Shown piece after piece: positions 8,649-17,911 of a stretch of 64,000 nt of DNA. Under the pieces are notes generated by a model. That model searched no databases, was not told the DNA's origin, and was given only the letters and a program-made list of their open reading frames with translations. This DNA is from Pedobacter montanisoli (lineage in GTDB: Bacteria; Bacteroidota; Bacteroidia; Sphingobacteriales; Sphingobacteriaceae): assembly GCF_022809115.1 (NCBI RefSeq), contig NZ_JALGBH010000001.1, positions 434,001-498,000 on the forward strand, written 5' to 3'. The position numbers were made by a program, and so were the translations under genes. Numbering within the stretch: position 1 is the first letter of the stretch; each line of letters opens with the position of its first letter.

Positions 8649-10625
8649 ATGCAATTTGATAAAAAAGGCAAAGATGATCATCAGTTAAAAAGCATATATA
8701 AACGCTTACTCTATCCACGATTAATTGAAGAAAAAATGCTTATCCTTTTGCGTCAGGGCCGTATAGGTAAATGGTTCTCAGGGATAGGGCAGGAAGCCAT
8801 AGCTGTAGGAAGTACATTGGCCATGCAGACCGATGAGTACATCTTACCTATGCACCGCAATTTGGGTGTTTTTACCACCCGAGACATGCCGCTTACCCGT
8901 TTAATGGCACAATGGCAAGGTAAGTTAAGTGGTTTTACCAAAGGCCGTGACCGCTCTTTCCATTTTGGCACACAGGAATATAAAATTATTGGCATGATTT
9001 CTCATTTAGGGCCTCAAATGGCACTAGCTGATGGTATTGCCTTAGCAGATATTTTAGAAAATCGCAATAAAGCCACATTGGTATTTACAGGCGAAGGCGC
9101 AACAAGTGAAGGCGATTTTCATGAAGCCATTAATGTGGCCTCTGTATGGAACCTGCCCGTTATTTTCCTCATCGAAAATAATGGCTATGGTCTCTCTACT
9201 CCTATTAACGAACAGTTTAACTGTAAAGATCTTGTTGACAGGGCTAAAGGCTATGGCATACAGGGCGTACAGATTGATGGCAATAACATTTTAGAAGTTT
9301 TTGCCACCATCAGCAACCTGGCCGAAGATATGCGGGAAAACCCACGTCCGGTGTTGGTAGAATGCTTAACCTTCAGAATGCGTGGACATGAAGAAGCCTC
9401 GGGAACCAAATATGTGCCTCAACAACTGTTTGAAGAGTGGAGCAAAAAAGATCCCGTAAAGAATTATGAGGATTATCTTTTAAAAGAAGGTGTTTTAACT
9501 GAAGAAGAAGTTAAACAGATTAGGGAAGAAATGACCAAAGGTATAGCCCATGATGTAGAAATTGCCTTTAATGAAACTGAACCTCAGGCAGACGACAATG
9601 CTGAAATACAGGATATGTTTGCTCCAGACCCTACTGTTTTAATTGCTCCAAGTACGGAACAAACCGAAAAAAGATATTTAGATGCTATTACAGATGGCTT
9701 GAACGAAGCCATGTTAAAGCACAATAATCTGGTATTGATGGGGCAGGATATTGCAGAATACGGTGGAGCTTTTAAGATTACCGATGGCTTTGTAAACCAA
9801 TTTGGCAAAGGCAGGGTTCGCAATACACCAATCTGTGAATCTGCTATTGTAGGAACCGGTTTAGGTTTATCTATAAATGGGTATAAAGCTGTGGTAGAAA
9901 TGCAATTTGCAGATTTTGTAAGTTGTGGCTTTAATCAGATTGTAAATAACTTAGCGAAAACACATTACCGCTGGGGCGAAAAGGCCGATGTAGTGGTTCG
10001 TATGCCTACGGGTGCAGGGACCGGCGCAGGACCTTTTCACTCTCAGAGCAACGAAGCGTGGTTTACCAAAACTCCTGGCTTAAAAGTCGTTTATCCTGCT
10101 TTTCCCCAAGATGCAAAAGGTTTGTTGATCGCAGCTATAGACGACCCTAATCCAGTTATCTATTTTGAACATAAATACCTTTACCGCAGTTTAACCGGAC
10201 CAGTGCCTGAAGGTTATTACCATACACCTATAGGTAAAGCTCATGTTTTAAAAGAAGGCACACAGTTAAGTATCATTACCTATGGTTTAGGTGTACACTG
10301 GGCTTTAGATTATCTACAAAAAAATCCTGAAATATCAGCTACTTTAGTTGATTTGGTAAGCCTACAGCCTTGGGACAAGGAAACTGTTGCCGAAGCAGTA
10401 AAAACAACAGGCAGGGTACTGATCTTACATGAAGATACACTTACCAATGGCTTTGGTGCAGAACTTTCGGCATGGATAGCTGAACATTGCTTTGAAGATC
10501 TTGATGCTCCAATCATGCGCTGTGCAAGTTTAGATACTGCCATACCTATGAGCAAGGTTTTGGAAGATAGTTTCTTGGCCAAAAGCAAGCTAAATGACAC
10601 TGTTGAAAAACTATTAAAATATTAA
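8649..10625 (+). CDS. Fused alpha-beta E1 of a branched-chain 2-oxoacid (or pyruvate-type) dehydrogenase
   Basis: This thiamine-diphosphate enzyme decarboxylates 2-oxoacids and passes the acyl group to lipoyl-E2. The 658-residue chain joins both E1 subunits. Residues about 1-330 are E1-alpha, with MHRNLGVFTTRDMPL, the TPP motif from GEGATSEGDFHEA to IENNGYG, and the RMRGHEEASG loop. Residues about 345-658 are E1-beta, with MGQDIAEYGGAFKIT, RVRNTPICESAIVG and QPWDKETVAEAV. The fusion occurs widely in Bacteroidota, usually annotated as 2-oxoisovalerate dehydrogenase. The gene follows lutB by 26 bases and is probably co-transcribed. No E2 or E3 is in the window; they must be supplied elsewhere. 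Confidence 0.92.
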   Translation: MQFDKKGKDDHQLKSIYKRLLYPRLIEEKMLILLRQGRIGKWFSGIGQEAIAVGSTLAMQTDEYILPMHRNLGVFTTRDMPLTRLMAQWQGKLSGFTKGRDRSFHFGTQEYKIIGMISHLGPQMALADGIALADILENRNKATLVFTGEGATSEGDFHEAINVASVWNLPVIFLIENNGYGLSTPINEQFNCKDLVDRAKGYGIQGVQIDGNNILEVFATISNLAEDMRENPRPVLVECLTFRMRGHEEASGTKYVPQQLFEEWSKKDPVKNYEDYLLKEGVLTEEEVKQIREEMTKGIAHDVEIAFNETEPQADDNAEIQDMFAPDPTVLIAPSTEQTEKRYLDAITDGLNEAMLKHNNLVLMGQDIAEYGGAFKITDGFVNQFGKGRVRNTPICESAIVGTGLGLSINGYKAVVEMQFADFVSCGFNQIVNNLAKTHYRWGEKADVVVRMPTGAGTGAGPFHSQSNEAWFTKTPGLKVVYPAFPQDAKGLLIAAIDDPNPVIYFEHKYLYRSLTGPVPEGYYHTPIGKAHVLKEGTQLSIITYGLGVHWALDYLQKNPEISATLVDLVSLQPWDKETVAEAVKTTGRVLILHEDTLTNGFGAELSAWIAEHCFEDLDAPIMRCASLDTAIPMSKVLEDSFLAKSKLNDTVEKLLKY

Positions 10626-10686
10626 GAGAGAAGAATGTATCAAAATTTGCAGAAAGGAAAAGTTAAAAAGCCGCAAAATCAATCCG

Positions 10687-11358
10687 TTATACCGAACTTC
10701 CCGAATTGACTTCGGGACAGGTTGTTTCAGCATCTATATGTTCTGAAATTAGCATAACTTCTGCAAGCGGATTAAATAAATAGATTTTATGGTTATCCAA
10801 ACAAACGCAACGGTAACGTTTACGTACACGTTCTCCTTTTTCAAACCGGCGTCCGTCTTCTAACATAAATACAGCCTTTAAGGGGATTTGCTCTACATGA
10901 ACTCTATCTGCTTTCTGGTCATATTTCTTGAGTGATCTTGCCAGTATTAAGTCTGTACAACTTGAGGCTGCAGGATTATTTAAATAGCGGGTTATACTTT
11001 GATACACATCAGGTGGAAAAACATTCATCTCAAAAAAAGGATTCATCATTTTCTTAAAATTGTTTTTCCATTCGCTGCCATGAGGCTTTACCTTATTTTT
11101 ATACTCGTTCCACGTAAGCAAGTGTGCAAACTCATGAACGGTTGTGACCAAAAAAGCATAAGGGTTTAGGTCGTTGTTAACAGATATTTTATGACCTTCA
11201 CCTCGGTATGGGTGCCTATAATCTCCCAGTTTTGTATTTCGTTTCTTAGAGATTTTGAATTCGCACTGAAAATAATCTATCCAACGGGAAATAACAGGAG
11301 CTGCCTCTTGCGGCATGTATTGAGCCAAAATAACTGCTTTATCAGAATTCCTGTTCAT
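10687..11358 (-). CDS. SprT-like zinc metalloprotease-fold protein
   Basis: A SprT-like domain is shown by the zinc-binding motif TVHEFAHLLTW (HExxH) and the downstream PHGSEWKNNFKKMMNP. A C-terminal zinc-ribbon-like stretch RYRCVCLDN has only two close cysteines, so a full ribbon is not evident. SprT/Spartan relatives are DNA-protein crosslink proteases in eukaryotes; the bacterial role is not established. The start is the ATG at 11358 (MNRNSDKAVI); the frame opens nine bases earlier with a TTG. The last dozen or so codons coincide with a palindromic repeat (10699-10717). It lies 78 bases after feoB on the same strand and could be its distal operon member. Confidence 0.85.
   Translation of the reverse strand: MNRNSDKAVILAQYMPQEAAPVISRWIDYFQCEFKISKKRNTKLGDYRHPYRGEGHKISVNNDLNPYAFLVTTVHEFAHLLTWNEYKNKVKPHGSEWKNNFKKMMNPFFEMNVFPPDVYQSITRYLNNPAASSCTDLILARSLKKYDQKADRVHVEQIPLKAVFMLEDGRRFEKGERVRKRYRCVCLDNHKIYLFNPLAEVMLISEHIDAETTCPEVNSGSSV
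10699..10717. repeat. Palindromic element inside the 3' end of the SprT-like gene
   Basis: TCCCGAA (10699-10705) and TTCGGGA (10711-10717) form a perfect seven-base inverted repeat. On the coding strand it reads CTGTCCCGAAGTCAATTCGG, resembling intergenic REP-type repeats. It encodes part of the poorly conserved-looking tail TTCPEVNSGSSV and could double as a transcription stop between two convergent genes. Confidence 0.5.
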
Positions 11359-11435
11359 GTGCTGCAAATTACGATTTTTCGCTTTACAAGTTGCACTTTA
11401 CACCAACAACGATTAAAACTGTTTAAACACAGCTC

Positions 11436-13550
11436 TTATTTTAACAACTGATAGGCAATTAATGCGGCCACATATGCCATAGCCGTCATGTAAGTAAGTT
11501 GTATCAACGGCCATTTCCATGATTTGGTTTCCCTGTAAACAACAGCTACTGTACTCATACATTGCATGGCAAAGGCATAAAATAACATCAAAGAAAGGCC
11601 GGTTGCAAAAGTAAACGTTGGTAAACCTGTAGCCGGATTTTTGGCTGCAGCAATCTTATCTCTTAACCTGAGCTCGGCAGCATTTTCATCGGCACTATCT
11701 ACACTATATATTGTGGCCATTGTACCTACAAAAGCTTCACGGGCTGCAAAAGATGTAATCAGGGCTATCCCTATTTTCCAATCGTAGCCTAAAGGCTTAA
11801 TAACCGGCTCAATAGTTTGCCCAAGAATACCTGCATAGGAGTTTTCTAAGCGTTCTGCTGCTTTATCTCTCTCCAAAGAAGCTACTTGTGTGCTATCTGC
11901 TAATTTCGTTTCCAAGGCTTCGTATTTATGATCTATGGCCTCGTATCGTTTAGAAGGCCCGTAACTAGACATTACCCACAATACAATTGAAATGGCTATG
12001 ATCACCTTACCTGCTTCAAAAACAAAAGTTTTTGATTTTTCGAACATGGTATAAAACACATTCTTCCATCTTGGCATACGGTAAACCGGTAGCTCCATAA
12101 TGAAATAGGATTTCTCTCTGGCCTTAATAATGAATTTAAAAACCCATGCGGCTAAAACTGCCGTAATAATACTGATAATATACATGGTCATTAAAGCCAA
12201 AGCCTGCAGGCTAAAAATGCCCCATATCCGCTCATTAGGAATAATCAACGAAATCAGTAAGGTATATACAGGTAAACGGGCCGAACAGCTTACCAAAGGC
12301 GTAATCATTATGGTAATAATCCTGTCTTTCCAGTTCTCAATATTACGGGCACTCATAATAGAAGGAACCGCACAGGCAATTCCCCCAATCATAGGCACCA
12401 CAGATTTTCCGCTTAACCCAAATTTACGCATAATTTTATCCATCATAAACGTAACACGGGCCATGTAGCCTGTATCTTCTAAAATGGAGATCAAACCAAA
12501 TAAAATAGCGATCTGCGGGATGAATATTACAATGCCTCCCAATCCGGCCACAACACCATCCATTAACAAATCGGTAAGTACACCAGGCGGAAGATGCTGA
12601 TGGCCATATTCTGTAAGCCAGGCAAAACTGCCTTCTATCATATCCATAGGTACCGATGACCAGGAGAATATGGCATTAAATATGAAAAACAGAATCGCAA
12701 AAAAGATAAGGAAACCCCAAAATTTATGTGTTAGTATAGAATCCAGCTTATCGGTTATCTGAAATTTCTTTTCTGCACCTGTATCTAAAACTACCTCATT
12801 TAAGATGGTATTCAGATGTCTGTAACGGGCTACGGTTTCGGCAGTTTGCAACTGGTGCGTTTTAAAACCGTTAGCTTGCTCTATATGCTCAATTTCTTCC
12901 TGTTCCTGCAGCGAAAAATGGTCTAAATGTTCATGCTGATGCAACACCTGCAGGGCGTAATAACTGTTATCTGTATTGAGTTTTTGCCTGATCTGTTTAA
13001 TTGCTTCCGGCGCAAAAATATCTACATCTATAGTTCTGTTTTGCGTAGCTATAGGGGTGTATTGAGCAATAGCTTCTTTAAGGGTGCTTAATCCTTCGCC
13101 TTTTCTGGCAGATATTGCCACAACCCGTACGCCCAAACGCTCGGCAAGTTTATCGGTATTTATTTTTAAACCCGCTTTTTTTGCCATATCGCTCATGTTG
13201 AGCACTAGCAGCATAGGCAGGCCTAAATCTGCTACCTGTGAGTAAAGAAGTAAGTTCCTTCTAAGATTAGTAGAGTCTGCAACAAGTATAATAAGATCAG
13301 GATAATTCGGGTTGGTTTTATCAGCTAAAACCTGAAAGACGATCCGTTCGTCCTTACTTTTTGGGTATAGGCTATAAGTACCTGGTAAATCAACAATTTC
13401 TGCTGTTACATGGTTACTTAATTTACAGTAGCCTGTTTTTTTATCTACTGTAATACCCGGAAAGTTTCCTATTTTTTGATTTAATCCTGTTAAAAGATTA
13501 AAAAGAGTAGATTTTCCAGTGTTTGGGTTTCCAACTAAAGCAACTTTCAA
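11436..13550 (-). CDS. feoB: Ferrous iron transporter FeoB
   Basis: This inner-membrane Fe(II) transporter has an N-terminal GTPase domain. The G motifs are clear: GNPNTGKST (G1), DLPGTYSL (G3), NMSD (G4) and SARKG (G5). A helical spacer (about 170-270) follows, then the membrane part with the gate motifs SCSARLPVYTLL and AAREAFVGTMA. The 704 residues are typical. The start codon is TTG at 13550 (MKVALVGNPNTGK), 12 bases after the feoA stop, and no better start exists. It sits downstream of feoA in one operon. No feoC or ferric regulator site was recognised. Confidence 0.97.
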   Translation of the reverse strand: MKVALVGNPNTGKSTLFNLLTGLNQKIGNFPGITVDKKTGYCKLSNHVTAEIVDLPGTYSLYPKSKDERIVFQVLADKTNPNYPDLIILVADSTNLRRNLLLYSQVADLGLPMLLVLNMSDMAKKAGLKINTDKLAERLGVRVVAISARKGEGLSTLKEAIAQYTPIATQNRTIDVDIFAPEAIKQIRQKLNTDNSYYALQVLHQHEHLDHFSLQEQEEIEHIEQANGFKTHQLQTAETVARYRHLNTILNEVVLDTGAEKKFQITDKLDSILTHKFWGFLIFFAILFFIFNAIFSWSSVPMDMIEGSFAWLTEYGHQHLPPGVLTDLLMDGVVAGLGGIVIFIPQIAILFGLISILEDTGYMARVTFMMDKIMRKFGLSGKSVVPMIGGIACAVPSIMSARNIENWKDRIITIMITPLVSCSARLPVYTLLISLIIPNERIWGIFSLQALALMTMYIISIITAVLAAWVFKFIIKAREKSYFIMELPVYRMPRWKNVFYTMFEKSKTFVFEAGKVIIAISIVLWVMSSYGPSKRYEAIDHKYEALETKLADSTQVASLERDKAAERLENSYAGILGQTIEPVIKPLGYDWKIGIALITSFAAREAFVGTMATIYSVDSADENAAELRLRDKIAAAKNPATGLPTFTFATGLSLMLFYAFAMQCMSTVAVVYRETKSWKWPLIQLTYMTAMAYVAALIAYQLLK

Positions 13551-13562
13551 ATCCTAAGAGTT

Positions 13563-13778
13563 TTATTGTATTACGATTACTGCTGCCTCACTTTTACGTA
13601 AACAAAGCTGGTACCCTGATATGCGTATAGCCATTGGATCGCCAAGAGGTGCATATCTTTCTACTTCCACTTCTTCGCCCGGTAAACATCCCATTTCCAT
13701 TAACTTCACAGACATTTCTAAATCTGTAAATGAAACAATAGTACCTTTTTGCCCGGGTGTTAATTGCGAAAGTTTCAT
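13563..13778 (-). CDS. feoA: Ferrous iron transport protein FeoA
   Basis: This 71-residue SH3-like cytoplasmic protein is needed for FeoB function. The family pattern is visible from LTPGQKGTIVSF through LMEMGCLPGEEVEVER and PLGDPMAIRISGYQLCLRK. Length is normal. It opens the feoA-feoB operon. The 180 bases upstream contain the terminator of the neighbouring beta-barrel gene and no TAnnTTTG box that I would trust. Confidence 0.95.
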   Translation of the reverse strand: MKLSQLTPGQKGTIVSFTDLEMSVKLMEMGCLPGEEVEVERYAPLGDPMAIRISGYQLCLRKSEAAVIVIQ

Positions 13779-13901
13779 GGTGTATATGTGTATATTTTTA
13801 ATCTGTGTTTAAACCTAAAGAGGCCATTTTTAAAACAGGTGCAAGTTAATTCTTATTTATATCAAATCCAAATAAGAGTTTAATGAATGACAGAACGGGT
13901 A

Positions 13902-13935
13902 CAAAAAAAGCGACTACTAAATATAGCAGCCGCTT
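13902..13935 (-). terminator. Terminator of the outer-membrane beta-barrel gene
   Basis: On the minus strand AAGCGGCTGCT pairs with AGTAGTCGCTT (13908-13935, some G-U pairs) around a six-base loop and continues into a run of seven T. It lies about 27 bases past the stop at 13962 and separates that gene from feoAB. Confidence 0.85.
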
Positions 13936-13961
13936 CTTGTTATAATTAAAACATGAAATTA

Positions 13962-16772
13962 TTAAAATCTGCCTGGCCCACCCATTCTAAAGTTACCCTG
14001 ACCTTGCTGTCCTCTTCCTTGTGTACCTGCAATATTGCTTAAAGAATAAGTAAATGATAGCATGTAATAACGTTTTAACACATTAAAGTTTTGCTCAGAA
14101 ATTGAATTAGCAGATGCGTTACGTAAAACACCTGTATTCTGATCCAATAAATCGTTAACAGCAAATTTAAATGTACCTCTGTTTTTAAAGAACTGACGGC
14201 TGATATAAGCATTCCATAAGGTGTAATCAGGATTACTATTTGCTGTTCCTCCACCGGTTAATTTATTGTAAGTAACATCTGTTTGCAGACGAATGTTACC
14301 AGGAAATACATAGCTGATATCAATGTTTGGCGCTAAAGTATAATAACGGGTATTGTTACCAGAAGTAACTGTAGAACGGTCCATGCGACCTGAAATACCT
14401 GCAATTAAATCCAGCTTATCTAAGTTAGATACCAATTTATACCCATTATTTAAGCTGTAACTTGTAGTGATATTTTTAGTTGTAATATCATTTTTATCTG
14501 TTGTAAAAGAGGTGTTTTGTCCGTAAGAACCTCCGGCGTTAATTTGTAAGTTCAACTTATTACCTTTAATAATTGGGAGACCTAAAGTTCCAAATACACT
14601 ACCGTTAAAGTTACCATCAACGTTAACATATTTGTTTTCTATCTTACCCGCATCTGGCGAGCTTAAGTCTGTAATTACACGTTGGCTATTGCCAAAATCG
14701 TTAAAGGTTTGTGTAATAAATGCTCCCAAGAATAATGTTCTGTAACTTGCAAAATCAAAGTTATTGTACATAATTCTTAAGTTGTTAGCGAATGATGGCT
14801 TTAAATCAGGGTTACCTACTGGGAAACTTTGTGTATTGGTATTATCTCTGATTGGTTGTATCTGATCTATGCTAGGTTGGTTTGTACGGCCATCGTAACG
14901 GATGAACAAACGTTTACTATTGCTAAAGTTATATCTGAATTGTGCAGAAGGTGTTAGGTTAGTGAAGTTTTGTTTAAATTCTCTTCCTGTACTTAAGTTA
15001 TCATTCTCACGATTGGTTCTTTGTACTGCTAAACCTACATTCCAGTTGTATTTTTTCTCATTGCCATTAAAGCTAAAGCCTAAAGCATTGGTCAATGTAG
15101 TATTTTGGAATTCATTACTATAATCTATGTTTTTAAGATCGTATTGCCCTGTAGCATTATTAAAATCATAAACAAAACGCTTTTTATTGTCACGTGTGTA
15201 ACCATTCTGATAATTAAACTCCAGACTCAGGGTTTTAGACAAAGGTTCAGTATAAACCAAACGTGCCGTATTGCTTAACGACGAAGTTGAGTTGTCATTT
15301 AGCTGATTGAAACCTTTCTGTTCTATAGGTCCGGTTACAGGTGTAAGGGTTTCAGGATTATTTACATAATTATCTGCATCACTATCATTAATATTTGTAT
15401 TGATGTTTAGTGATAATGTACGGCCACGACGCACAAATTTCTTTCTGATTAAGATACTATTGCTAAATGACGGCGTTGTTGTATTGCTATTTTGTATTTG
15501 CTTACCAACAGAGGTACCTGCTAAAGTTGTTCTGGTATAGTTCTGTAAACTTTGAGCGGTATTATCTGTATAAGATAAACTAGGCTGCACTCTGATAGAG
15601 GTACTTGAATCTATCTTGGTATCAACCATAAAGTTTAAACGGTGATTTAAACGTTTGGTTAAACTTTCCGTTTCATTTCTATTGGTTGTGGTATTACCAC
15701 CAATAAAATTTTGCGTAAATGAGTTGGTGTTTAGATCTAACTGGGTTTTGTTAAAGAAATAACTTCCACTGATTTGGGTACCATCATCATAAGTATCGGC
15801 AAAGTTAAAACCAGCTGCATTGGTAGTTGTGATACCTTGTTGCTGGGCACCACCACCCATGCCACCCATCATACCACGCATGCCGCCTCCGCCGCCACCA
15901 ACACCGCCGCCAAAGTTTTGTTTGTTCACATTGTTAAACTGGCCTATTAAGGTCAATTGCTGTGCTTTATCAAAACGGCTGATACTCAGGTTTACATCAT
16001 ATCTGTCATCGGTTCCATATCCCACACTGTTATTTCCTACGTATCCTTTATTTTTTACGCCGTTTTTAGTAACGATGTTAATGATCTTTTCACGATTACC
16101 ATCATCTACACCCGAGAATTTAGACTGCTCAGACATATCATCGATGATCTGAATTTTATCTACCATATCGGCAGCTAAGTTTCTTGTAGCTAAAAGCGGG
16201 TCGTTACCCATGAAATCTTTACCATCTACACGTACTTTTTTAATGGTTTCGCCTTGTGTAGTTACTGTTCCATCTTTAGATACTTCTACGCCAGGCACCT
16301 TTTTAAGCAGGTCTTCTACAACCGCATTCTCTTTTACTTTAAGCGTAGAGGCGCTGATCTCTAAAGTATCTTTTTTAACTACCACAGGAGGTATTTCTGC
16401 TTTTACTTCTACGGTATTTAAGTTTACCCCGGTATTTTCCATTGAAATTTCGCCAACGTTTACACTTGTTTTTGAGGCAGTGATTTCAAAATCTTTGGTA
16501 GCTGTTTTTAAGCCTATAAAGGCAACATATAATCTGTATTTACCTGCAGCCAGGTTAGAAATGGTAAAACTTCCATTAGAGCCACTATTTGTACCTCCAA
16601 CCGTAGTTGAATCACTTATTTTTTTTACTGCCACAGAGGCATAATCTACAGGGCTCTTATCTTTCGCGTTCACAACTTTACCACTTACCGAACCTTTGTT
16701 TTGCGCATAAGCAAAAAACGTGGTTAACGTAAGGATAAAAATCATTGAAGTTTGTAAAAACTTATTCTTCAT
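13962..16772 (-). CDS. Outer-membrane beta-barrel protein with carboxypeptidase-regulatory-like domain (TonB-receptor-like)
   Basis: The 936-residue precursor has a signal peptide ending YAQ (about 24). A CarboxypepD_reg-like domain (about 28-105, GKVVNAKDKSPVDYASVAV) is followed by a plug-like region (VEDLLKKVPGVEVSKDGTV; KVRVDGKDFMGNDP). The rest is an aromatic-rich beta-barrel ending in strands such as YYMLSFTYSLSNI. It resembles the outer-membrane beta-barrel family of Bacteroidota rather than SusC. A Gly/Met-rich loop (about 290-315) is very low complexity, as is the C-terminal GRGQQGQGN tail. The substrate is unknown; nearby feoAB is separated by a terminator, so iron cannot be assumed. 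Confidence 0.9.
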   Translation of the reverse strand: MKNKFLQTSMIFILTLTTFFAYAQNKGSVSGKVVNAKDKSPVDYASVAVKKISDSTTVGGTNSGSNGSFTISNLAAGKYRLYVAFIGLKTATKDFEITASKTSVNVGEISMENTGVNLNTVEVKAEIPPVVVKKDTLEISASTLKVKENAVVEDLLKKVPGVEVSKDGTVTTQGETIKKVRVDGKDFMGNDPLLATRNLAADMVDKIQIIDDMSEQSKFSGVDDGNREKIINIVTKNGVKNKGYVGNNSVGYGTDDRYDVNLSISRFDKAQQLTLIGQFNNVNKQNFGGGVGGGGGGMRGMMGGMGGGAQQQGITTTNAAGFNFADTYDDGTQISGSYFFNKTQLDLNTNSFTQNFIGGNTTTNRNETESLTKRLNHRLNFMVDTKIDSSTSIRVQPSLSYTDNTAQSLQNYTRTTLAGTSVGKQIQNSNTTTPSFSNSILIRKKFVRRGRTLSLNINTNINDSDADNYVNNPETLTPVTGPIEQKGFNQLNDNSTSSLSNTARLVYTEPLSKTLSLEFNYQNGYTRDNKKRFVYDFNNATGQYDLKNIDYSNEFQNTTLTNALGFSFNGNEKKYNWNVGLAVQRTNRENDNLSTGREFKQNFTNLTPSAQFRYNFSNSKRLFIRYDGRTNQPSIDQIQPIRDNTNTQSFPVGNPDLKPSFANNLRIMYNNFDFASYRTLFLGAFITQTFNDFGNSQRVITDLSSPDAGKIENKYVNVDGNFNGSVFGTLGLPIIKGNKLNLQINAGGSYGQNTSFTTDKNDITTKNITTSYSLNNGYKLVSNLDKLDLIAGISGRMDRSTVTSGNNTRYYTLAPNIDISYVFPGNIRLQTDVTYNKLTGGGTANSNPDYTLWNAYISRQFFKNRGTFKFAVNDLLDQNTGVLRNASANSISEQNFNVLKRYYMLSFTYSLSNIAGTQGRGQQGQGNFRMGGPGRF

Positions 16773-16812
16773 GTTTATTAATTATAATATTTCTTATAAA
16801 TTTTATACCTAA

Positions 16813-16830
16813 TCAGACTTGCAAGTCTGA
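16813..16830. promoter_or_regulatory. Perfect 18-base palindrome upstream of the beta-barrel gene
   Basis: TCAGACTTGCAAGTCTGA is its own reverse complement and lies 41 bases before the start codon at 16772. It may be a dimeric operator for the beta-barrel gene or a dispersed palindromic repeat. The rest of the roughly 290-base gap to vanZ is AT-rich, and I see no gene in it. Confidence 0.5.
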
Positions 16831-17060
16831 GAAAAGTTTGATTGATGATTTAAAAAATCAGGTAACATTTTAAATACAACCAACATCTTTCTAAAAATCA
16901 GCAACTTATAAACCAAAGCCCATGCCAAAAAACAAAGATTTTAATTAAAACAAAGGGAATGATAAGTTAAAAGGAGATTGGTTTAATGTGCAGGAGCAAT
17001 TTTATACCTTACATTTTAAACCTTGTGTTTTTGGTTTAATTAAGCGTTAACTAAATTTTA

Positions 17061-17456
17061 TTATTTGTTATTGAAATTGGATTTATGGAGCAATACATAA
17101 CTGAACACGCCCATAAAGGTTCCAATCATATCACAGGCAAAATCCCACCACTCTGCAGAACGGTAGGTAAATACCTTCCATTGCAGCAATTCAATTCCAC
17201 CGCCAATAATAACAGAAATAAGAATGATCTTAAATATGGTTAAAGAGCGAAAGCTGTAATTGTGCTGGTATTTTATTTTTCCGTAAAACAGTAAGATGGT
17301 TAATACGAAAAAGAAGCCCAGGTGTACCAGCTTATCAAATCCGGCAAAGAAAAACCCTGAGTTTCCCTCTCCAGACAAATCAATATTACAAAGCACTAAA
17401 ATAAATACCGCCCAAACAAACGCCCAACGATAACTTTTTAGTGCTTTGAAACTCAT
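17061..17456 (-). CDS. VanZ-family small membrane protein
   Basis: This 131-residue protein has four hydrophobic segments (about 10-25, 38-58, 75-92 and 108-124) and the VanZ-like signatures DKLVHLGFFFVLTILLFYG and GGGIELLQ-W followed by SAEWWDFACDMIGTFMG. VanZ confers low-level teicoplanin resistance in enterococci, but most homologues have no known function. It starts seven bases after gcvH and is probably the last gene of the sprA operon, a neighbourhood also seen in other Bacteroidota. Confidence 0.88.
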   Translation of the reverse strand: MSFKALKSYRWAFVWAVFILVLCNIDLSGEGNSGFFFAGFDKLVHLGFFFVLTILLFYGKIKYQHNYSFRSLTIFKIILISVIIGGGIELLQWKVFTYRSAEWWDFACDMIGTFMGVFSYVLLHKSNFNNK

Positions 17457-17463
17457 CTTATGA

Positions 17464-17844
17464 TTATGCTCCTACTAAAGCTTTATATTCTTCAGCGCTT
17501 AACAAAGTATCCAACTCTGAAGGATCATTGATTTTAACTTTTACCATCCAGCCTTCTCCGTAAGGGTCTGTATTAACCAGCTCAGGATTGCTTTCTAATG
17601 CACCGTTAAATTCAAGTACTGATGAAGTAATTGGCATGAACAAGTCTGATACAGTTTTTACTGCTTCTACTGTTCCAAAAACTTCGTCTTTACTTACATC
17701 GCTACCAATAGTGTTGATATCTACATAAACGATATCTCCCAACTCACGCTGAGCGAAATCTGTAATACCCACAACAGCTTCTTCACCTGTTACTTTTACC
17801 CATTCATGGTCTTTAGTGTACTTTAATTCTGATGGAAAGTTCAT
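17464..17844 (-). CDS. gcvH: Glycine cleavage system H protein
   Basis: This lipoyl carrier shuttles the aminomethyl group between the P, T and L proteins of the glycine cleavage system. The 126-residue sequence has KDHEWVKV near the N-terminus and the lipoylation motif [16 protein letters not shown] with the target lysine at residue 63. The C-terminal region [13 protein letters not shown] is standard. It sits between sprA and vanZ. A TAACTTTG box at 17880-17887 suggests it can be transcribed on its own as well as from the sprA transcript. No gcvT or gcvP is near. Confidence 0.97.
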   Translation of the reverse strand: MNFPSELKYTKDHEWVKVTGEEAVVGITDFAQRELGDIVYVDINTIGSDVSKDEVFGTVEAVKTVSDLFMPITSSVLEFNGALESNPELVNTDPYGEGWMVKVKINDPSELDTLLSAEEYKALVGA

Positions 17845-17879
17845 TTTTATAATAATTTAGTTAAAGTTTCTTTTGCCCA

Positions 17880-17887
17880 CAAAGTTA
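17880..17887 (-). promoter_or_regulatory. -7 box TAACTTTG for gcvH
   Basis: On the minus strand TAACTTTG lies 35 bases before the gcvH ATG, inside the 67-base gap after sprA. It matches TAnnTTTG exactly; no good -33 element is seen. Confidence 0.45.
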
Positions 17888-17911
17888 ACCATTTGTTGCA
17901 ATTATATGGTA

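Noticed and set aside
15870..15915. Gly-rich codon repeat in the beta-barrel gene as a nucleotide repeat array
   Set aside because: It is irregular low-complexity coding sequence, not a regular tandem array.
15820..16152. Open frame opposite the beta-barrel gene with Pro-rich translation
   Set aside because: It is the antisense of a Gly/Met-rich loop; composition explains the long open frame.
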